The notes beneath the pieces are model-generated. The model saw only the letters and a list, made by a program, of their open reading frames with translations. It did no database searches and was not told the DNA's origin. The position numbers and the translations under genes are program-made. Source: Saccharicrinis sp963663905 (lineage in GTDB: Bacteria; Bacteroidota; Bacteroidia; Bacteroidales; Marinilabiliaceae). Taken from it: a DNA stretch of 64,000 nt. Positions 1 through 10,907 of this stretch are shown here, piece by piece (the first letter of the stretch is position 1; every line of letters begins with the position of its first letter). The DNA is taken from the NCBI GenBank assembly GCA_963663905.2, contig OY760657.1:3410001-3474000 (forward strand), given 5' to 3'.

Positions 1-304
1 AAGCCTGATGTAATCCAAACTCCTTCATATTTCCATTTCGATCATTATATATATAACTCCCCATTCCAAGTCCTTGTGACAGTGGAGCCTGAAAATTTAA
101 TATCTGTGTTGTAGGTGATTCTTCCATCCCTAACCACTGATTTTGATAGAATGCACTAAAGCTATAACAGTTTTTATCTGAACCTGCGCTGGCCGGGTTT
201 AGCAAAAACATATCATACATATATAAATTTGTGATATAATATTTTTGTGCACCTGCCAACAAACAGATAAAAAACAAAATCGATAATGCGCTTATTCTTC
301 TCAT
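1..304 (-). CDS. PorP/SprF-family type IX secretion membrane protein (N-terminal part)
   Basis: The ATG is at 304-302 and the frame stays open to the left edge, so only about 101 N-terminal residues are visible. A signal peptide (MRRISALSILFFICLLAGAQ) is followed by features typical of PorP/SprF outer-membrane proteins: YDMFLLNPASAG, the FYQNQWLG block, PTTQILNFQAPL and GSYIYNDRNG. Family members are beta-barrels; SprF is needed to secrete the adhesin SprB through the type IX system. It starts 35 bases after the stop of the giant type-B CTD protein upstream, the usual pairing of secreted adhesin and dedicated PorP/SprF partner, so co-transcription is likely. The C-terminal part is outside the window. 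Confidence 0.9.
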   Translation of the reverse strand, partial: MRRISALSILFFICLLAGAQKYYITNLYMYDMFLLNPASAGSDKNCYSFSAFYQNQWLGMEESPTTQILNFQAPLSQGLGMGSYIYNDRNGNMKEFGLHQA

Positions 305-339
305 AGAATCCCATTCTATCTTTCAAAAACTACAGTTAC

Positions 340-3300
340 TTATCGCTTTAATGTTATGTGGCCCTTTAAAATCTTTCGGGTATTTGCCAGTTCAATAACA
401 TACCAATAGTCATCCGTAGGGACAGGTTTTCCTAAATACCTACCATCCCAACCAGGATCTGAACCATAATACTTAATCAATAATTTTCCATAACGATTAT
501 AAATCTTAATTACACTATCAGGAAATTTATCAATCCCTTCAATCTCCCATCTATCGTTAGGGCCATCTCCATTGGGCGTAAAAAATGGAGGAATAACAAC
601 ATCTAACATGCTCTCCAAATCAACAGTAACTATTGCATTACACCCATTGGCATCTGTTACATAAATATCGTGCGATCCGTTTTTCAGATTTCTAAATACA
701 TTCTCTGATTGAGGATCGGACTCATCTAAGGTATAAGAATAAGGCTCTGTTCCATTTGAAGCAAAAACCACTAATTGTCCGTATACTGTAGAATCCACAG
801 AAGCTATTACCGGCACCTCCAGAAATACTATTTGAGCAGTATCTTTATAAATAAAACAACCATCTGACACCTTAACTGAATACTCGCCAGGTTTATCAAC
901 CTCTTTCAAAGAACTATCATCTCCATCATTCCACAAATAACTAATGAAACCACTTCCGATATCAAATACATATTTTTCGGAAGCGCAAACACTTGTGTCT
1001 GAACATAATTCTAAATCAGGAATTTGTTTATATTTTACGGTCTGACTATCAAAACCGTTGCAACCATATTGATCGGTAACGATAACGGTGTTTACAGTAT
1101 CCATTAAATCAGCGATAATCGATTGCGAGGTTGCTCCTGAATGCCATAAATATGAACTGTATTTAGCTCCCGCATCTAGCTCCCAAATCTCTAAAGGACA
1201 AATAATCATATCCGGTCCAAGATCTACATTTGGAACTTCTCTCCATAAAACAGAAACACCAGCTTTAGCCGAACACCCATTTCTATCGGTAATCTGAAGT
1301 GAATAATCGCCTTTTGAAGCTGAGATGAAAGAAGTTCTTTGACCAGTACTCCATAAATACTCCATACCTGTTCCCTGAGGGCCAGACAAAACAGCTACCC
1401 CACCTGCACATACTGTATCATTTTGAAGTGTTAAATCAGGAATATCATGAATTACAACATCAATATTTGCAGAGTTATAACAACCATATTCATCCCAGGC
1501 CTCAAGCATATAAGTTCCTGATTGATTTACTATAATCTTATTCGTATTAAGATTTGCATCTCCATTCCACTGAAACGTATATGCATTGCTATTTTCTTCA
1601 ATGGTTAATTCAGTTGTTTCACAAGCTTCAGGATCACCAAGTATTGCAATTTTAGGTAACGGAATTAAATTAACATCAATCTTATCTTCATTAAAGCAAC
1701 CATTTGAATCTTCAATTTGCAATTTATATGTTCCGGCAGCTGAAACTTCCAGTGCCTCATTACTCAGTAATAATTCCTCTGAATCTGCATTTAGACGATA
1801 CCAATGATAACTAATTGCACTTACAACAGGATTTTCCAGTAGAGAGTTGTCATTAGTACATATTTTAATTGGATCACCTAAATTTAAAGGTTGAGCCTCT
1901 ACACTCTCTATTGCAATGTTATCAGAAGCTTTACATCCATATTTATCGACAACAGTCACTTTATAAGTTGAAGGATCACTCACCGTAAGCTCGGCCGAAT
2001 GCCAGTCAGAATACCGTTCTAATTCATTATCATTCCAATACAGATATTCAAAAGCAGCACCCTCATCTGAATTATAATTAGCTACTTTAACACTAATAGT
2101 TTCGCCTTGACATAAGGTATTATCCTCATCAGACAAAGCTACAATTGGTAATCCGTGTTCAGCGACCTCAATCTCCTTTGAAAAAACACAAGACCCTACG
2201 GTTGCTTCCAACTTATACAATCCGGATTTATTAATTCCATCAAGTATTGTTTTATTATCGAAAGCTGATAAATGAGATACGCCATCATACCATGTGTAAG
2301 AGTCGTAGCCGACAGAAGCTACAATATTAATTTCCTGCCCTATACAAAGGTCCTCCGTCACTCTCAATTCAGGAGGTGCAGCAGTATAGAAAGTCATTTT
2401 AACAGTATCCGAAACTTCACATCCATTGATATCTTTTGCTTCAACATAATACACTCCACTATTTAAAAGCTGTGCATCTTGAATAACACAAACGTTCTCT
2501 TCTTCAGGATTAATTGAAACATATGCACCAGGATTCGAAGCAGGCTCAAAACTCCAGTTATAGTTTGTGTAATCATCATTTCCTACCAATTGAACAGAAA
2601 CCCCCACACACTCATTTTTATCCTCACCTAAATCTATATTCATTGGCTGGATATAATTTAATGAAGCACCAGCTCTACCAGAACAACCATTTGCATCTGT
2701 AACTTCTATCCAAAAACTACCTGCATTATTTAAGGTGATATTCTGTGTATTTTCACCTGTACTCCAGTTATAAGATGTAAAACCCGTAGGACCTTTTATT
2801 TCAACTAAATTTCCTGAACAGGCAATCTTCTCTTCAAGTATGATTTCAGGTAAGGAATGAACTGTAATGTTTACATCTTCACTTATCATACAACCATCAG
2901 CTGTCCATCCCGTAATTGTGTAAATTCCACTAACACCAGGAACAATCCAATTCTGCGTCTCAACTGTATTTAAAATATCACCATTGAAAATCCATTCATA
3001 CCTTACAAAATCAGACATATTAACCACACTACTTCCACTACAAACCTCTGTTTTATTCAGTTGAATCGTTGGAACAGCATTTACAATTACACTTATGGAG
3101 TCATGTGCAACACAACCTTTTTCATCAGTGACAGTGATACCTAATTTGATTTCACCAATGCTATTGGTTATAACTTGTGTTTGATTATCTCTATCGCCAT
3201 TACTCCACAAATATGAACTATATCCCTCATCAACAGATACTGATAAGAGATCATCCTGACAAACCGAAACTTCATTAGCTAATAAATTAGGTTCAGGTAA

Positions 3301-6300
3301 TTTAAAAACATCAACATAGTCATTTGCCTTACATCCATACTCATCAACTACTGTTACAGAATACCTTCCTTCATTTTCAACAGAAAAAGAAGCCGTTTTC
3401 CAATCGCTATACTGAACACTCTCATTATTATTCCAGTATAAATAGCTGAAACTGTCATCGGTAGACTCAAAATTTTCAACCTTCAATACAGTTTCTACAC
3501 CATTACAAAGCATTAAATTTTCCGGTAATTGAACCAGTGGTAAACCATGACTTATTACTTCTATTTCATTATTAATGATACATGCCCCTTTTGTTGCCTC
3601 AAGCTTGTATATTCCCGCAATATCAATATTATCTAATTGAGATAAATTGGCATAGTCAGGTTGTTCAATATCATTCAGATACCAGTTATAAGAATCATAA
3701 CCGGTTGTAGCTGTAATATCAATAGTTTCACCTTGGCATATATCTTTTGTAGTACTCAATAATGGAGGATTTACAGAGTAGAATGTCAGCTCAACCTCAT
3801 CACTTACAGCACAACCATTTATATCTATTGCATTTACATGATATATTCCACTTTCAAGAACTGTAGAATTTATTATTTCATATTTATTAGATGAAGAAAT
3901 ATTCTTACTTTCTAACGACTCCGAAGATGTAAATGTCCATTCCCAAGAATGATGCAGATCATCTCCTATTAAAGTAATTGAACTACCTATACAGTCTTCT
4001 TTATCTTCACCTATGTCGATTGTAATAGGCTTAATAAAACTTACTTTAGCCTCATCCTTTGCGGTACATCCATTTGCATCTGTTACTTCCAATGCCATAG
4101 TGCCATCATTAATCAGTTCAATATTCTGGGATGTTTCACCTGTACTCCATAAATATTTAATAAAACCTGAAGGACCATTAACTGTAATCGTTTCTCCTTC
4201 ACATGCGCTCTGATCATCAATAGAAATAGTAGGAACCGCATTGATGGTTACATCAATTTGATCCTGAGCAGAACAACCATTTGAATCCCATACCTGAAGT
4301 TGATATATTCCGGACTGATCAACAACTATTTGACTCGAATTAAATCCTGGAGTCTCATTCCACTCATAATTTAAATTACTGTTGGGAGATATGGCATATA
4401 AAGTAGTCTCACCGCAAGCTTCTGTATCACCTGCAATTTCAACCTGAGGTAAGGAATATTCATTAACTACAACCTGGTCGGAAATATTACATCCATTAGC
4501 ATCTGTAACCTTCAGTAAATAAGCTCCGGAATGCTCTACATTCAATGATGAATTCTGCAATAAAAACTCTTCACTTGTAGCATTTCGTTGATACCACTGA
4601 TAATTCTGAGCTCCTGCAACCGGATTTTCAAGAGTTATACTTGTATTTTGACAGAAACTTCGAGGTAATCCTAACTCAATACTCTCCGGAATAAATGCAT
4701 TAACGCATATTTGATCAGTAGCCTTACATCCGTAACTATCAACAGCTGTAACGGTATAATCTCCTGATTCATAAACTTCAAATTCAGAGTTCTGCCAATC
4801 TCTATATCTTAAATTTTTATTATTATTCCAATACAAATAATCCAGTGGAGCACCATTCAAAGAATTAAAGCTTTCGACTTTTAACATTCCTGTATCCCCC
4901 TTACAAATTGAAAAATCATCAGGTAATTCAACTGATGGTAAAGAATGACTTACAACCTGAATTGCAGATTTTTTTACACACGCACCATACGTTGCCTCTA
5001 CACTATAAATTCCTGACACAGCAATATCCGCAAGCTGATTCAGATTGTCTGAAACTGCAATATGAGTTCCATCCTGATACCATGTATACGTATCATAACC
5101 TTCTGAAGCAATAATATCCACCACTTCTCCTTCACATAAATTTTCTGTTAGAGTCAATTCAGGAGGATTGGCCTGATACATGGTAATTTTAACTTCATCA
5201 GAAACTAAACAACCGTTAACGTCAGTGGCTTCTAATCGATAAGTTCCATTGTTGGATACATCAGCACTTGATATTTCACAGATATTGGGAACTTCCGGAT
5301 TCAGATTTTCTATTGTTCCTTGATTTATCGAAGGCGCGAAAGTCCAGCTATAATTACTAAAAATAGCATCTGCTGATAATTGAATATCCACACCTGCACA
5401 TTCTTCCCTATCAGGACCTAAATAAATAGTAGCAGGTATATAATAAATTAATTCAGCCTCATCTCTTGCCTTACAACCATTTGAATCAGTTACTTCTAAC
5501 CAGTAATCTGTGGTTGTATTCAATTCTATATTTTGAGTTGTAGCACCTGTACTCCATAAATAACCAGAAAAATCAGAAGGTCCGGAAACCGTTACTAATT
5601 CACCTTCACAAGCACCTATATCTTCAATATTAAATGAAGGCAATGAATAAACTCTAATGTTTATATCTTTCGATACAAAGCAACCATCCTTAGTCCAGGC
5701 ATTAATGGTATACAATCCTGATTCCTGTGGAGTAATCCAGTTTTGTGAAGTATTATCATTTAGCAATACGCCATTAAATAACCACTCATATCGATAAAAA
5801 GAAGTAGTATTAATAATAGAAGTTCCCTTACACACTTCTGTTTTATCTAATACAATTTCAGGAACAGCATTTACAGTTATTTCAACAGAATCCTTTGTTG
5901 TACAACCAATATCATCCGTTACCTCAACTTTCAAATCGATTATTCCTTCAGATTCCGCCAGGACACTAGTTTGAGAATCGGAATCTCCATTACTCCATTC
6001 ATACAATGCATAGCTGTTATCAATTGAATAAAAGAGCTCATCTCCCTGACAAATAGATGTATCATTACCCAGCTCAACAACAGGCATTGAGAAGTCAACT
6101 TTTAAACTATCGGACAAAAAGCAACCTCCAGCCTTTACTTCAGCCTCAACATAGTATGTTCCCGATTCTGAAACTGTGAATATCCTATCTGTAGATAATA
6201 ATCTATTTCCTGTTTCCACAGAATACCATTGATAGCTCTTCATTCCATCTTTAGCAGTTATTTCAATAACATCGCCTTTACAGGCCATCTCAGAACCGTC

Positions 6301-7700
6301 AAGGTAAAATGAATTATATGATGAAAAATAACCAAAGCTGACACACCCCAACTCATCACCAGATCCATTTTCATCTAAAATACAAAGATGAAAATTACCC
6401 GAAGTATTATCTAATATATAAGGATTACCTGTTGAAAGGTCATTCATATTAACAGCACAACAAACCCATGATTCAGGACCTGTATCCTGACCAGGAACAG
6501 TCTGCCAGCTATTAATATATTTCTTCAAATTCAACTCTTTCCCTTGGTTGTCATATAGAATAAATGATTTATTGTCCTTTCTTTTTACTACAATATTCAC
6601 CCAGAAATCCCTATTAAAAACCCTTGTAAAAGAAACACTTCGAGAACCATTACAGTTATAATTTGGAAGAACAGAACTCCCCAGTTCATTTGCTATACCC
6701 GTTGTAGTATTAACTAAACCTGTAACCTGATAGGCATAAACTTTTTTTGTTGCATAAATAAACAAAGCATGATCAGAAATATCAAATTCTGCAATCTCTC
6801 CTTTTTTTAATGCCTTTGTATTCTTTGTTGTATTATTTGTAAAAATCAGCGTATTATCCTCAATAGCCATTACAAATACTTTTTGTACCGAATTTGTATT
6901 TTTATAACTATCAGGAGACTTACTTGTATTTATAGCAACATATTCAGTACCAATAGCATTTACAGGTATTAGCTGATCCCCAATCAAATCACTCACATTA
7001 CTCTCAATATCCTCAATGACTGCATCATCAGATATTGTAACAGCAATTCGTTTATCTGCGAAAATCTCAGTCCCTGCAAGAGCTGCATTATTCGAAATAT
7101 CAGCACACTCAATGCAATATGTTTGTCCTTTATCTAAAATTATCTCGAAGGATTCATTTGCCTTATGACCAGTAATATCTATAGAAGGAATAATCTCAAT
7201 GGTTGTATTATCTTGTGTAGCTACTATGTCTGCTTTTTCGTTTGCATCATCATAAACAGGATCGTTTCGATAAACATTTTGTGAGGGCACAAAAAACTTC
7301 TTACCCAAAGCATTACTACCCTTTAGGATAAACTTTTCTGCATTATTCTGATTACTTACTTCGTAATAAACAGAAATATCTGCATCAGAGACAATACACA
7401 ATCCTTTATTGTTGATTGCATTAGAAGGAACATTTTCAATGTCACCTTTTCCTAATTCAATACTAAACTGACTGTTAGCTGAGACTGAAAATTGTTTTAA
7501 AACTCTATTATTCTGAGCAGGTAAAATGACCTGAACATTAGCATTTGTATCAAACGCAGTAACTCTTAAAATTACCGGATCATCGCCATATCAGTACAAA
7601 CATCAGGAGCTACAAACCAAAATTCTTGATCAACTTGAGCATACAAACTAATACTTGCTAATATTAGTTGCAGATATATAAGAAATACTGTTTTTTGCAT
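340..7700 (-). CDS. Giant multi-Ig-domain surface adhesin with type-B T9SS C-terminal domain; apparent frameshift near 7590
   Basis: A predicted secreted cell-surface protein of about 2,453 residues once one base is restored. The ATG at 7700 opens a signal peptide (MQKTVFLIYLQLILASISLYAQ) and then DQEFWFVAPDV, but this frame ends at TAA a few codons later. The frame continuing below about 7588 reads GDDPVILRVTAFDTNANVQV and runs open to the stop at 340. One missing base near 7590 would join them. Restored order: IgGFc-binding-protein-like N-terminal domain (roughly residues 25-430), about 24 Ig/PKD-like modules of about 78 residues each with a conserved Cys and GC pair, one SprB-type repeat (PYSYTLDES...VTDANGC), then the gliding-motility-type CTD (FFTPNGDGPNDRW...YNRYGKLL...WDGRYLGKPVPTDDYWY). 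That CTD is the type-B type IX secretion signal. It could be a sequencing error or a real inactivation. Confidence 0.85.
900..6090 (-). repeat. Nested higher-order repeat encoding Ig-like modules
   Basis: Reading the adhesin from N to C terminus, recognisable module types occur in the order A B | C D E F | G H | C D E F | A B | C D E F | G H | C, followed by two divergent modules. C modules (…ACEGE…GP.GF..YLWSTGE.TQNI…) begin near 5640, 4236, 2851 and 1441, a spacing of about 1.4 kb. A modules recur about 2.8 kb apart (near 6090 and 3290), as do G modules (near 4680 and 1890). The largest unit is therefore a 12-module, roughly 2.8-kb block, present once in full and once truncated, with the four-module CDEF cassette duplicated inside it. 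Copies are clearly related as protein but diverged in DNA, so the duplications are not recent. Confidence 0.8.
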
Positions 7701-8123
7701 TTGTTTGGTTTTCTAATGACAACAGAAAACTTTCGCCTTACGACATTTATAAGCAGACTAATCCCAACAAGTGGAAACGGGGACAAAAACATTATTACCA
7801 GTATGCATTTTCAGCAAAAAATATTAGCTGACCGATTCTTTTAAAAATCGCTTTTGTGCTGGTAACACTTTTTAACTTACGGCTATAAAACAGTATAGTT
7901 TCTTTAAAAGGCTTGTATAATGGGAGTTTTGGAAGTTTTTAAATACAAAAAACATTAATTAGTCAACACATATATTTAGTTGACACAGAATTTTACAACA
8001 CTAATCATATTAAGAAAAAAATTGATAAAATCTGAATTTAGGGATATCTGTAACTCCTGTAATTAAACGCATATTTGAGTAAACAATTCAATTTTCTTAA
8101 TTGATATTATCTCTTAAAAACAG
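7701..8123. other. Long AT-rich upstream region of the adhesin operon
   Basis: About 420 bases without a coding frame I can support. It holds the untranslated leader and presumably the promoter of the adhesin-sprF operon. Besides the nested inverted repeats at 7795-7865 there is a small dyad GTCAAC (7962-7967) and GTTGAC (7979-7984). I could not find a convincing TAnnTTTG promoter on the minus strand here. Confidence 0.4.
7795..7865 (-). promoter_or_regulatory. Candidate structured leader of the adhesin operon
   Basis: An outer inverted repeat TTACCAG (7795-7801) and CTGGTAA (7859-7865) encloses two further complementary pairs: TCAGC with GCTGA, and CGAT with ATCG. This could fold as a three-stem junction. 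It lies about 95-165 bases upstream of the adhesin ATG. I do not recognise it as a known riboswitch. The stems are short in an AT-rich background, so chance is possible. Confidence 0.25.
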
Positions 8124-8156
8124 AAAGTGCCTGATCAATATCTAATCAGGCACTTT
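8124..8156 (-). terminator. Intrinsic terminator of the envelope operon
   Basis: A perfect 12-bp stem (AAAGTGCCTGAT, 8124-8135, with ATCAGGCACTTT, 8145-8156) has a 9-base loop. Read on the minus strand it is followed by CTGTTTTTAA, giving a U-tract. It lies 30 bases past the stop of the small membrane protein at 8186. Confidence 0.85.
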
Positions 8157-8185
8157 ATTCCATACAGTTAAATATTATGTCCTCT

Positions 8186-8527
8186 TTAGAAGTACTTTTT
8201 AATAATCATGTACCCCAAAATTGATACTACAACAGGAATTCCAATTAAAATAATATAGATATAAAATCCATTTACGCTGGAATTATGATAAAAATAATCT
8301 TGCTTGCTAACAATCCAATAATACGTAAGGATAACAGAAATAAAGAAGACTAAAAATGTTATTAACTTCTTTAAAACACTTAATCGCACTAGAATTATTA
8401 TCAATCCAAGTATTATACATAATGGAAATTGAAATATCAAGGGATAAAACTCTTCTCCTCCATGGGCGAACACCTTTGATGGATTTAAAAGAAATAAAAA
8501 TATTATGATAGCTATAAATTTTCTCAT
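8186..8527 (-). CDS. Small membrane protein of unknown function
   Basis: 113 residues. A probable cleavable signal peptide (MRKFIAIIIFLFLLNPSKVFAHGG) is followed by three hydrophobic segments at roughly residues 30-48, 54-72 and 88-108, ending in the basic IIKKYF. The HGGEE right after the signal peptide would lie on the periplasmic side. No family is recognised. It is the last gene of the minus-strand envelope operon, 36 bases after the preceding gene and just before a strong terminator. It could be a late addition to that operon rather than a functional partner. Confidence 0.65.
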   Translation of the reverse strand: MRKFIAIIIFLFLLNPSKVFAHGGEEFYPLIFQFPLCIILGLIIILVRLSVLKKLITFLVFFISVILTYYWIVSKQDYFYHNSSVNGFYIYIILIGIPVVVSILGYMIIKKYF

Positions 8528-8563
8528 TTACTTCTTTAAATCAAATATCATATTAATACGATT

Positions 8564-9847
8564 CTAATAATGAATCCCTTTAACCTGAGGATTCCCCAAT
8601 GAACCTTTCACTTCCAATACAATATCATCTCCTTCCATAGGAAATTTGAAACCAAACATCTGTTCAATATTCTGTAAACTATTTTTCACTTCAGGATTTA
8701 TGTCTGTGATAGTCAGATTCAAATTATTAATTTCAGACTCCTTAGGAGATGTATATTTCATATTTAAATCAGCGAACAAATTAGCCTTAAATACCGGCAA
8801 TATTAGTTTTGTATCATTAACTGAAAGTTTACCATCTTTTAATTCTGAATTGACCAAAAACTCATTAATTTGTAAATCATCAGCAGTTAAACCAAACATT
8901 GACATTTGAGCATTCATTTGAGTTTTTTGTGCTTCCGGTAATTCAAAATTGATTCCTTTAACATCAAAATGCAGTACAAACTCAGGCTCCATTCCTTCCA
9001 TAGGGTTATCCTCTTGTCCAAAAATAAATTTACCAGACATATCATTATTAAATGACTCTATTGAATACTTAAATCCGGGTAGCATTGGATTTTCAACTGT
9101 TACTTTTCCTTTGCTATGAGTGGTTGAATTAAAAGCAATCATCTTAGGCTTAAAATCATCTGTATTTACGCCTTCATATTCCATATCAAAATCACCATCC
9201 ATATCATAATCTGAAGTTAAAAACTCAAATTCACTTACTGTAATATGATTTGTTTCCGGATTAAAAAGGACTCTGCATGTTCCTGAAGTGATTTCTTTAT
9301 CAGCATACATTGAGTACATATTATATTTTCCCTGACTTAAAAAGTCCGGGTTCATTTTAAGTTTTTGTACATCAAAATACAACTCTTGTTTTTCAGTAGG
9401 TAACTGGTGCATAATCTTTTCCTTATTAAACTGATCCAATGAACCAGAAAAATCCAGATTAAACTTTTCAGCTTCAAGCATAGCAATATCCTCACCTCCA
9501 AAAATATCTAACTCATCAAACTTTAACTTTAAAGAGGTAAGCTTTTCAAGTTTCCCGTTTTGAGATAATTCAAGAGCCTCCTTATATTTCATATTAACGC
9601 CTAATTTTTCAGCTGTTAATAATTGCTCATCATCTTTACTCTTTACATCCAGATTATAAAATGTAAATTCAGAAAAAAGTGGATTCACCTTTATTTTTGA
9701 ATAGGAAAATTCAAAAGGGAAAATTCCTTTATCTATGCCTAACTTCAGATTATCATCTACTTTTTGGGCCAGCTGGAGTCCATAAACGAAATTTCCCAAT
9801 AATGTTATCGCAATCAGCACTCCTACGGTAATAAAAATCTTCTTCAT
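8564..9847 (-). CDS. Membrane-anchored AsmA/DUF945-like protein of unknown function
   Basis: 427 residues. An N-terminal hydrophobic anchor (KKIFITVGVLIAITLLGNFVYG) precedes a large extracytoplasmic region rich in predicted beta strands. The segment after the anchor (FEFSYSKIKVNPLFSEFTFYNLDVK) and the C-terminal pattern (LNLTITDINPEVKNSLQNI … GSLGNPQVKGI) are reminiscent of AsmA-like or DUF945/YdgA-type proteins. That resemblance is by pattern only. The start ATG is only 4 bases after the stop of the polysaccharide deacetylase, which argues for co-translation and an envelope role. No catalytic motif is visible. Confidence 0.7.
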   Translation of the reverse strand: MKKIFITVGVLIAITLLGNFVYGLQLAQKVDDNLKLGIDKGIFPFEFSYSKIKVNPLFSEFTFYNLDVKSKDDEQLLTAEKLGVNMKYKEALELSQNGKLEKLTSLKLKFDELDIFGGEDIAMLEAEKFNLDFSGSLDQFNKEKIMHQLPTEKQELYFDVQKLKMNPDFLSQGKYNMYSMYADKEITSGTCRVLFNPETNHITVSEFEFLTSDYDMDGDFDMEYEGVNTDDFKPKMIAFNSTTHSKGKVTVENPMLPGFKYSIESFNNDMSGKFIFGQEDNPMEGMEPEFVLHFDVKGINFELPEAQKTQMNAQMSMFGLTADDLQINEFLVNSELKDGKLSVNDTKLILPVFKANLFADLNMKYTSPKESEINNLNLTITDINPEVKNSLQNIEQMFGFKFPMEGDDIVLEVKGSLGNPQVKGIHY

Positions 9848-9851
9848 TTGA

Positions 9852-10907
9852 TTAATTTATATAATTAGGGTTTACAAATAATATACTCCACCAATACCAA
9901 TCTCCGGATTTACTTTTTGAGGTAAAAGTTACCAAGGCTCTTCTTGTAGTCTCTGGCATTTTAAGATTTACAGATATTACACCTTCTTTATAAGAAAATA
10001 CATCAGATCTATATTGATTATTAAAAAAGCAATTCAAGGCACTAAAATTATTAAAATCATCCAACTTAAGTTCAAGAAAGTACTCCTGCCCTTCAGACAA
10101 TTGTATTGGCCCTTGTTCATTCATTTTAATGGGCAAAGCTTTCATTGCAATCCTTTGCTTAAACTTATCCATACCAAAATGAACTCCTGAAGCCGGAAAC
10201 CTGGGAATGGCATATAAATTAGAATTATTATCCCACACTCCTGAGTTTTGTGCAAAAGCAACCTTATATCCTCTTTGTTTTAATATTTGCTCCATATTAT
10301 TATCAAACTCACCGTATGGATAAACATATACAGCAGGAATAAAACCTAAATTATCCTCAAATGATTTTTCTGACAGTTCAAGATCTTTAATAAATTTCTG
10401 CTCTCGTTCATCCTTTGCTGTATTCAAAAAATAAGGATGTGCATGAGAGTGAGATCCAACCTGAATTCCAGCCTTAACTAGCTCTTTTATTTGATCCCAG
10501 TTCATGTAATCAGACCATCCAATACTTTCTGTATTTATAAATACAGTAGCCTTGCAATTGTATTTTTTTAAAAGTGGAAATGCATTTATATAAAAGGACA
10601 AGAACCCATCATCAACAGTTAAAAAAACAACAGGCTTAATGGTATCTATATTTCCTTTTATTAATTGCTCTATAGTATATGTCTGATAATGATTATTTGC
10701 GAGGTACTTTAATTGTTCTTCAAAATCCTTTATCGTTGTATTTGTTGAAGGATATCTGTCATCACCAAATCTATGATATACCAAACCAACCGCATTAAAA
10801 TTATCGCTAACTGCAATTGCTTTCGTCTTACTATCCTGAGAAACGCAGGCGTTGGAAATCATTAATATTACACAACTAATCCAGCAAACTTTTCCAAATT
10901 GTATCAT
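9852..10907 (-). CDS. NodB-type polysaccharide deacetylase lipoprotein
   Basis: 351 residues. The N-terminus looks like a lipoprotein signal with ISNAC as lipobox. The catalytic domain shows the carbohydrate esterase 4 metal-site motifs: FLTVDDGF (general-base Asp pair) and GSHSHAHP (the H-S/T-x-x-x-H metal ligands), plus YVYPYGEFD downstream. The family removes N- or O-acetyl groups from peptidoglycan, chitin or other exopolysaccharides. About 100 residues beyond the domain (after ALPIKMNEQ) look like a small beta domain, function unknown. The start overlaps the end of the glucosaminidase gene by 32 bases. The pairing suggests action on peptidoglycan or another amino-sugar polymer. Confidence 0.9.
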   Translation of the reverse strand: MIQFGKVCWISCVILMISNACVSQDSKTKAIAVSDNFNAVGLVYHRFGDDRYPSTNTTIKDFEEQLKYLANNHYQTYTIEQLIKGNIDTIKPVVFLTVDDGFLSFYINAFPLLKKYNCKATVFINTESIGWSDYMNWDQIKELVKAGIQVGSHSHAHPYFLNTAKDEREQKFIKDLELSEKSFEDNLGFIPAVYVYPYGEFDNNMEQILKQRGYKVAFAQNSGVWDNNSNLYAIPRFPASGVHFGMDKFKQRIAMKALPIKMNEQGPIQLSEGQEYFLELKLDDFNNFSALNCFFNNQYRSDVFSYKEGVISVNLKMPETTRRALVTFTSKSKSGDWYWWSILFVNPNYIN

